DNA of 64,000 nt from Canna indica (Eukaryota > Streptophyta > Magnoliopsida > Zingiberales > Cannaceae), in contig CP136897.1 in the NCBI GenBank assembly GCA_034359265.1, forward strand, positions 31,607,501 to 31,671,500. The letters run 5' to 3'. Position 1 is the stretch's first letter. The number at the start of each line of letters is the position of its first letter. Shown one piece after another: positions 58,500 to 64,000 of the stretch. Under the pieces are notes generated by a model. The model ran no database searches. It had not been told where the DNA came from and saw only the letters and a program-made list of their open reading frames with translations. The position numbers and the translations under genes were made by a program.

Positions 58500-58855
58500 G
58501 TCATGCACTTCTGATCGTCGGCTAATAAGGTTGAGCGTCCGAGGGACAATTAGGGGTTATTTTCTTCCTCTCTTCGCGCGCCTTTCAGCGCCACGTGAAA
58601 AGCTAAAATCGGACAATAATGCACGGAGTTACGCTCGTTTTAAACGAAAAACAATAATTGAAATGTTATTTTTCTTATTTATTTACAAATTTTAATTTTT
58701 CGGGTCGGTTGGTCGATCGAGCTGGCCGTAAAGGTTGCGGCGGGCGATCGACAGCCAAATTTTATGGCGACGACGTCGTCCGTCCTTAACGTTTGGTTAG
58801 AAAGATTGGTAAAAAAAATGATATCGTCATGCAATCAAATAGGTTAAAAAAAAAA

Positions 58856-58971
58856 GGTGCAACACGAGGACTTCCCAGGGGTCACCCATCCTAGTACTAC
58901 TCTCGCCCAACCACGCTTAACTTCGGAGTTCTGATCGGATCCGGTGCGTTAGTGCTGGTATGATCGCACCC
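58856..58971 (-). rRNA. 5S rRNA: 5S rRNA gene 124
   Basis: 116 bp. C61G (breaks G17-C61) and C36G. Terminator T10 then AACC. Confidence 0.95.
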
Positions 58972-59338
58972 GTCATGCACTTCTGATCGTCGGCTAATAA
59001 GGGTGAGCGTCCGAGGGACAGCTCGGGGTCATTTTCTTTGTCTCTTCGCGCGCCTTTCAGCGCGACGTGAAAAGCTAAAATCGGACAATAATGCACGGAG
59101 TTACGCCCATTTTAAACGAAAAATAATAATTGAAATGTTATTTTTCTTATTTATTTACAAATTTTAATTTTTCGGGTCGGTTGGTCGATCGAGCCGGCCG
59201 TAGAGGTTGCGGCGGGCCCCGCGCGGGCGATCAAAAATAAGATTTATGGCGAGGAAGTCGTCCGTCCTTAACGTTTGTTTAGAAAAATTGGTAAAAAAAA
59301 TGATCTCGTCGTGCAATCAAATAGGTAGTAAAAAAACA

Positions 59339-59455
59339 AGTGCAACACGCGAACTTCCCAGGAGGTCACCCATCCTAGTACTACTCTCGCACAAGCATGC
59401 TTAACTTCGAAGTTCTGATGGGAACCGGTGCGTTAGTGTTGATATGATCGCACCC
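59339..59455 (-). rRNA. 5S rRNA: 5S rRNA gene 125, C14T/G65T family
   Basis: C14T with G65T, plus C117T, T106G, C104T, C93T, G58A, C46T, A32T and G17A. Confidence 0.91.
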
Positions 59456-59812
59456 GTCATGCACTTCTGATCGTTGGCTAATAAGGGTGAGCGTCCGAGG
59501 GACAGCTCGGGGTCATTTTCTTCGTCTCTTCGTGCGCCTTTCAGCGCCACGTGAAAAGCTGAAATCGAACAATAATGCACGGAGTTACGCCCGTTTTAAA
59601 CGAAAAATAATAATTGAAATGTTATTTTTCTTATTTATTTACAAACTTTAATTTTTCGGGTCGGTTGGTCGATCGAGCCGGCCGTAGAGGTTGCGGCGGG
59701 CGATCGACAGCCAAATTTTATGGCGACGACGTCATCCGTCCTTAACGTTTGGTTAGAAAGATTGGTAAAAAAAATGATCTCGTCGTGCAATCAAATAGGT
59801 AAAAATAAAAAA

Positions 59813-59929
59813 GGTGCAACACGAGGACTTCCTAGGGGGTCACCCATCCTAGTACTACTCTCGCCCAAGCACGCTTAACTTCGGAGTTCTGATGGGATCA
59901 GGTGCATTAGTGCTGGTGTGATCGCACCC
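59813..59929 (-). rRNA. 5S rRNA: 5S rRNA gene 126
   Basis: Changes G97A, G30T, C24T and T12C. T-run is six T, A, then five T. Confidence 0.95.
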
Positions 59930-60284
59930 GTCATGCACATCTGATCGTCGGCTAATAAGGGTGAGCGTCCGAGGGACAGCTCGGGGTCATTTTCTTCGTC
60001 TCTTCGTGCGCCTTTCAGCGCCACGTGAAAAGCTGAAATCGGACAATAATGCACGGAGTTACGCCCGTTTTAAACGAAAAATAATAATTGAAATGTTATT
60101 TTTCTTATTTATTTACAAATTTTAATTTTTCGGGTCGGTTGGTCGATCGAGCCGGTCGTAGAGGTTACGGCGGGCGATCGACAGCCAAATTTTATGGCGA
60201 CGACGTCATCAGTCCTTAACGTTTGGTTAGAAAGATTGGTAAAAAAAATGATCTCGTCGTGCAATCAAATAGGTAAAAAAAAAA

Positions 60285-60401
60285 GGTGCTACATGAGGAC
60301 TTCCTAGGGGGTCACCCATCCTAGTACTACTCTCGCCCAAGCACGATTAACTTCAGAGTTCTAATGGGATCCGGTGCGTTAGTGCTGGTATGATCGCACC
60401 C
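60285..60401 (-). rRNA. 5S rRNA: 5S rRNA gene 127, 3' end altered
   Basis: T112A, G108A, G97A, G56T, C47T and C39T. Relative of genes 117 and 121. Confidence 0.93.
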
Positions 60402-60769
60402 GTCATGCTCTTCTGATCGTCAGCTAATAAGGGTGAGCCTCCGTGGGACAGCTCGGGGTCATTTTCTTCGTCTCTTCAAGCGACTTTCAGCGCCACGTGA
60501 AAAGCTGAAATCAGACAATAATGCACGGAGTTACGCCCGTTTTAAACGAAAAATAATAATTGAAATGTTATTTTTCTTATTTATTTATAAATTTTAATTT
60601 TTCGGGTCGGTTGGTCGATCGAGCCGGCTGTAGAGGTTGCGGCGGGCCCGGCGCGGGCGATCGACAGCCAAGATTTATGGCGACGACGTCGTCCGTCCTT
60701 AACGTTTGGTTAGAAAAATTAGTAAAAAAAATGATCTCGTCGTGCAATCAAATAGGTAGTAAAAAAACA

Positions 60770-60886
60770 AGTGCAACACGAGGACTACCCAGAGGGTCAC
60801 CCATCCTAGTACTACCCTCGCACAAGCACGCTTAACTTCGAATTTCTGATGGGATCCGATGCGTTAGTGCTTATATGATCGCACCC
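60770..60886 (-). rRNA. 5S rRNA: 5S rRNA gene 128, C14T/G65T family
   Basis: Copy of gene 118 at offset 4,803 with C15A in addition, so both C14 and C15 of helix II are changed. Confidence 0.91.
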
Positions 60887-61254
60887 GTCATGCACTTCTG
60901 ATCGTCGGCTAATAAGGGTGAGCGTCCGAGGGAGAGTTCGGGGGTCATTTTTATCATCTCTTCGCGCGCCTTTCAGCGCCACGTGAAAAGCTGAAATCGG
61001 AACATAATGCACGGAGTTACGCCCGTTTTAAACGAAAAATAATAATTGAAATGTTATTTTTCTTATTTATTTACAAATTTTAATTTTTGGGGTCGGTTGG
61101 TCGATCGAGCCTGCCGTAGAGGTTGCGGCGGGCCCCGCGCGGACGATCGACATCCAAGATTCATGGCGACGACGTCGTCCGTCCTTAACGTTTGGTTAGA
61201 AAGATTGGTAAAAAAAATGATCTCATCGTGCAATAAAATAGGTAGTAAAAAAAA

Positions 61255-61371
61255 GGTGCAACACGAGGACTTCCCAAGGGGTCGCCCATCCTAGTACCAC
61301 TCTCGCGCAAGCACGCTTCACTTCGGAGTTCTGATGGGATCCGGTGCGTTAGTGCTAGTATGATTGCACCC
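61255..61371 (-). rRNA. 5S rRNA: 5S rRNA gene 129, G65C family
   Basis: A74G, G65C, T53G and C15T with C95T, T88C and G7A. Confidence 0.94.
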
Positions 61372-61529
61372 ATCATGCACTTCTGATCGTCGGCTAATAA
61401 GGTTGAGCGTCCGAGGGACAATTCGGGGTTATTTTCTTCCTCTCTTCGCGCGCCTTTCAGCGCCACGTGAAAAGCTGAAATCGGACAATAATGCACGGAG
61501 TTACGCCCGTTTTAAACTAAAAATAATAA

Positions 61530-61550
61530 TTGAAATGTTATTTTTCGGGT
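61530..61550. other. 27-bp deletion in the AT-rich tract
   Basis: The tract runs from GTTATTTTTC straight to GGGTCGG; 27 bp between two ATTTTTC copies are gone. Only this unit has it. Confidence 0.9.
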
Positions 61551-61700
61551 CGGTTGGTCGATCGAGCCGGCCGTAGAGGTTGCGGCGGGCGATCGACAAC
61601 CAAATTTTATGGCGACGACGTCGTCCGTCCTTAACGTTTGGTTAGAAAGATTGGTAAAAAAAATGATATCGTCATGCAATCAAATAGGTTAAAAAAAAAA

Positions 61701-61817
61701 GGTGCAACACGAGGACTTCCCAGAGGGTCACCCATCCTAGTACTACCCTCGCACAAGCACGCTTAACTTCGAATTTCTGATGGGATCCGATGCGTTAGTG
61801 CTGATATGATCGCACCC
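61701..61817 (-). rRNA. 5S rRNA: 5S rRNA gene 130, chimeric
   Basis: The terminator and 3' end match the gene 124 type (T10, then AACC), while from about RNA position 94 toward the 5' end it is the gene 118/128 type (C94T, A71G, G65T, C46T, C44A, C29T, C14T). A crossover within the gene explains it. The shortest full-gene interval in the window (446 bp) lies on its 3' side. Confidence 0.93.
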
Positions 61818-62186
61818 GTCATGCACTTCTGATCGTTGGCTAATAAGGGTGAGCGTCCGAGGGAGAGTTCGGGGGTCATTTTTATCATCTCTTCGCGCGC
61901 CTTTCAGCGCCACGTGAAAAGCTGAAATCGGAACATAATGCACGGAGTTACGCCCGTTTTAAACGAAAAATAATAATTGAAATGTTATTTGTCTTATTTA
62001 TTTACAAATTTTAATTTTTGGGGTCAGTTGGTCGATCGAGCCTGCCGTAGAGGTTGCGGCGGGCCCCGCGCGGACGATCGACAACCAAGATTTATGGCGA
62101 CGACGTCGTCCGTCCTTAACGTTTGGTTAGAAAGATTGGTAAAAAAAATGATCTCATTGTGCAATCAAATAGGTAGTAAAAAAAAA

Positions 62187-62303
62187 GGTGCAACACGAGG
62201 ACTTCCCAAGGGGTCGCCCATCCTAGTACCACTCTCGCGCAAGCACGCTTCACTTCGGAGTTTTGATGGGATCCGGTGCGTTAGTGCTAGTATGATCGCA
62301 CCC
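62187..62303 (-). rRNA. 5S rRNA: 5S rRNA gene 131, G65C family
   Basis: A74G, G65C, T53G and C15T with C95T, T88C and G41A. Confidence 0.94.
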
Positions 62304-62671
62304 GTCATGCACTTCTGATCGTCGGCTAATAAGGGTGAGCGTCCGAGGTACAACTCGGGGTCATTTTGTTCGTCTCTTCGCGCGCCTTTCAGCGCCACGT
62401 GAAAAGCTAAAATCGGACAATAATGCACGGAGTTACGCCCGTTTTAAACGAAAAATAATAATTGAAATTTTATTTTTCTTATTTATTTACAAATTTTAAT
62501 TTTTCGGGTCGGTTGGTCGATCGAGTTGGCCGTAGAGGTTGCGGCGGGCCCCGCGCGGGCTATCGACGGCCAAGATTTATGGCGACGACGTCGTCCGTCC
62601 TTAACGTTTGGTTAGAAAAATTGGTAAAAAAAATGTTCTCGTCGTGCAATCAAATAGGTAGTAAAAAAACA

Positions 62672-62788
62672 AGTGCAACACGAGGACTTCCCAGGGGGTC
62701 ATCCAACCTAGTACTACTCTCGCACAAGCACGCTTAACTACGAAGTTCTGATGGGATCCGGTGCGTTAGTGCTGATATGATCGCACCC
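62672..62788 (-). rRNA. 5S rRNA: 5S rRNA gene 132, C14T/G65T family
   Basis: C14T with G65T, plus C117T, G87A, A83T, A49T and C46T. Two changes are in box C. Confidence 0.92.
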
Positions 62789-63156
62789 GTCATGCACTTC
62801 TGATCGTCGGCTAATAAGGGTGAGCGTCCGAGGGACAGCTCGGGGTCATTTTCTTCCTCTCTTCGCGCGCCTTTCAGCGCCACGTGAAAAGCTGAAATCG
62901 GACAATAATGCACGGAGTTACGCCCGTTTTAAACGAAAAATAACAATTCAAATGTTATTTTTCTTATTTATTTACAAATTTTAATTTTTCGGGTCGGTTG
63001 GTCGATCGAGCCGGCCGTAGAGGTTGCGGCGGGCCCCGCACGGGCGATCGACAGCCAATATTTATGGCGACGACGTCGTCCGTCCTTAACGTTTGGTAAG
63101 AAAAATTGGTAAAAAAAATGATCTCGTCGTGCAATCAAATAGGTAGTAAAAAAACA

Positions 63157-63273
63157 AGTGCAACACGAGGACTTCTCAAGGGGTCACCCATCCTAGTACT
63201 ACTCTCGCCCAAGCACGTTTAACTTCGGAGTTCTGATGGGATCCGATGCGTTAGTGCAAGTATGATCGCACCT
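63157..63273 (-). rRNA. 5S rRNA: 5S rRNA gene 133
   Basis: Changes C117T, G98A, C95T, G56A, C29T, A16T, C15T and G1A. Confidence 0.92.
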
Positions 63274-63652
63274 GATATGCACTTCTGATCGTCGGCTAAT
63301 AAGGGTGAGCGTCCGAGGGAGAGTTTGGGGGTCATTTTCTTCATCTCATCGCGCGCCTTTCAGCGCCACGTGAAAAGCTGAAATCGGACAATAATGCACG
63401 GAGTTACGCTCGTTTTAAACGAAAAATAATAATTGAAATGTTATTTTTCTTATTTATTTACAAATTTTAATTTTTCGGGTCGGTTGGTTGATGGAGCCGG
63501 CCGCAGAGTTTGCGGCGGGCCCCGCACGGGCGATCGACAGCCAAATTTTATGGCGATGACGTCGTCCGTCCTTAACGTTTGGTTAGAAAGATTGGTAAAA
63601 AAAATGATCTCGTCGTGCAATCAAATAGGTAGTAAAAAAACAAGTGCAACAC

Positions 63653-63769
63653 GAGGACTTCCTCGGGGGTCACCCATCCTAGTACTACTCTCGCCCAAGC
63701 ATGCTTAACTCCGAAGTTCTGATGGGATCCGGTACGTTAGTGTTGTTATGATCGCACTCGTCATGCACT
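63653..63769 (-). rRNA. 5S rRNA: 5S rRNA gene 134
   Basis: Changes C117T, G97A, T96G, G58A, A49G, C46T, C26T, G17A, C14A and G2A. Last gene in the window; its upstream spacer is cut by the window edge. Confidence 0.91.
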
Positions 63770-64000
63770 TCTGATTTTCGGCTAATAAGGGTGATCGTCC
63801 GAGGGATATCTCGGGGTTATTTTCTTCGTCTCTTCGCGCGCCTTTCAGCGCCACGTGAAAAGCTGAAAAAGGACAATAATGCAGGGAGTTACGCCCGTTT
63901 TAAATGAAAAATAATAATTGCAATGTTATTTTTCTTATTTATTTACAAATTTTAATTTTTCGGGTCGGTTGGTCAATCGAGCCGGCCGTAGAGGTTGCGG
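63770..64000. other. Partial spacer at window end
   Basis: Promoter segment, CACGTG site, AT-rich tract and the start of the GC-rich block of one more unit. No gene in it; the next 5S copy would begin beyond the window. Confidence 0.9.

Larger units (their letters stand above)
55440..62300. repeat. Nested duplications at offsets 1,445, 4,803 and ~931 bp
   Basis: Genes 119-120 match 122-123 (1,445 bp); genes 117-119 match 127-129 (about 4,803 bp); genes 128-129 relate to 130-131 (about 931 bp). Several rounds of unequal exchange are layered here. Confidence 0.82.
1..64000 (-). repeat. 5S rDNA tandem array, about 134 units of ~485 bp
   Basis: The same ~485-bp unit, a 5S rRNA gene plus spacer, runs head-to-tail in one orientation from end to end with no inserted foreign sequence. 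Gene-to-gene distances are mostly 483-486 bp, or 473-475 bp where the GC block has the 11-bp deletion, with outliers of 459-460, 446 and 198 bp. The window starts in spacer about 33 bp downstream of gene 1's 3' end and stops inside the spacer upstream of gene 134, so the array continues beyond both edges. Plant 5S genes are usually found as separate tandem arrays of this kind, transcribed by RNA polymerase III. The species is not identified. Confidence 0.98.

Noticed and set aside
1..64000. Regular spacing of conserved and variable segments resembling a CRISPR array
   Set aside because: Units are ~485 bp, the 'spacers' are conserved, and the conserved part is a 5S rRNA gene.
1..64000. Assignment to a plant genus from the spacer
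   Set aside because: 5S spacers evolve quickly and I do not recognise this one; the gene alone supports only land plant, probably angiosperm.

Overview
The whole 64-kb window is one uninterrupted tandem array of 5S ribosomal RNA genes from a nuclear genome, all transcribed from the minus strand. I count 134 gene copies: 132 full-length (116-117 bp) and 2 truncated (108 bp). The gene sequence is of land-plant, most likely angiosperm, type: it begins GGGTGCGATCATACCAGC, carries the plant box A / intermediate element / box C region, and ends in TTGCACC followed by a T-run. The spacer is not one I can assign to a species.

The basic unit is about 485 bp: a 117-bp gene plus about 368 bp of spacer. 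Read 5'->3' on the transcribed (minus) strand, a unit has an upstream spacer with a TTATTA box at -29 to -24 and C at -1, then the gene, then a 7-10 nt T-run terminator, and then a second T-run about 30 nt further on. The spacer also has a CACGTG site near -95, an AT-rich tract of about 65 bp, a GC-rich block flanked by an 8-bp inverted repeat (GTCGATCG / CGATCGAC), and a 12-bp palindrome (GACGACGTCGTC). A recurrent 11-bp deletion in the GC-rich block gives 474-bp units.

Layout: two unit families alternate in blocks. Family A (spacer ATGTCGACGACG, GATAGCTC) fills about 1-19.2 kb and 28.3-48.6 kb, with an island at about 53.9-55.3 kb. Family B (ATGGCGACGACG, often preceded by AAGATTT; GACAGCTC or GAGAGTTC; CAGCGCC) fills about 19.3-28.2 kb and most of 48.6-64 kb. 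Higher-order duplications overlie this: 959-bp dimers at 4.8-6.7 and 12-15 kb; copies at offsets 1,942 (7.8-11.6 kb), 4,329 (11-17.9 kb), 2,139 (23.4-28.2 kb), 1,935 (30-33.5 kb), 2,904 (42.4-46.5 kb) and 5,326 (43.7 to 49 kb); and nested 1,445, 4,803 and 931 bp copies in 55-62 kb.

No protein-coding gene, transposon, tRNA or CRISPR is supported. The many near-identical 91-aa reading frames are spacer-gene translations copied with the array. The interest lies in gene-variant families with linked changes in the internal promoter and helix II, genes that have lost the terminator, a promoterless truncated gene that has been amplified, and recombination junctions that show how the array evolves. 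Gene variants below use RNA numbering on the minus strand (1 = first G of GGGTGC) against the majority sequence of this array, read by eye. Unless an entry says otherwise, a gene is 117 bp with a TTATTA box upstream and an intact T-run downstream.
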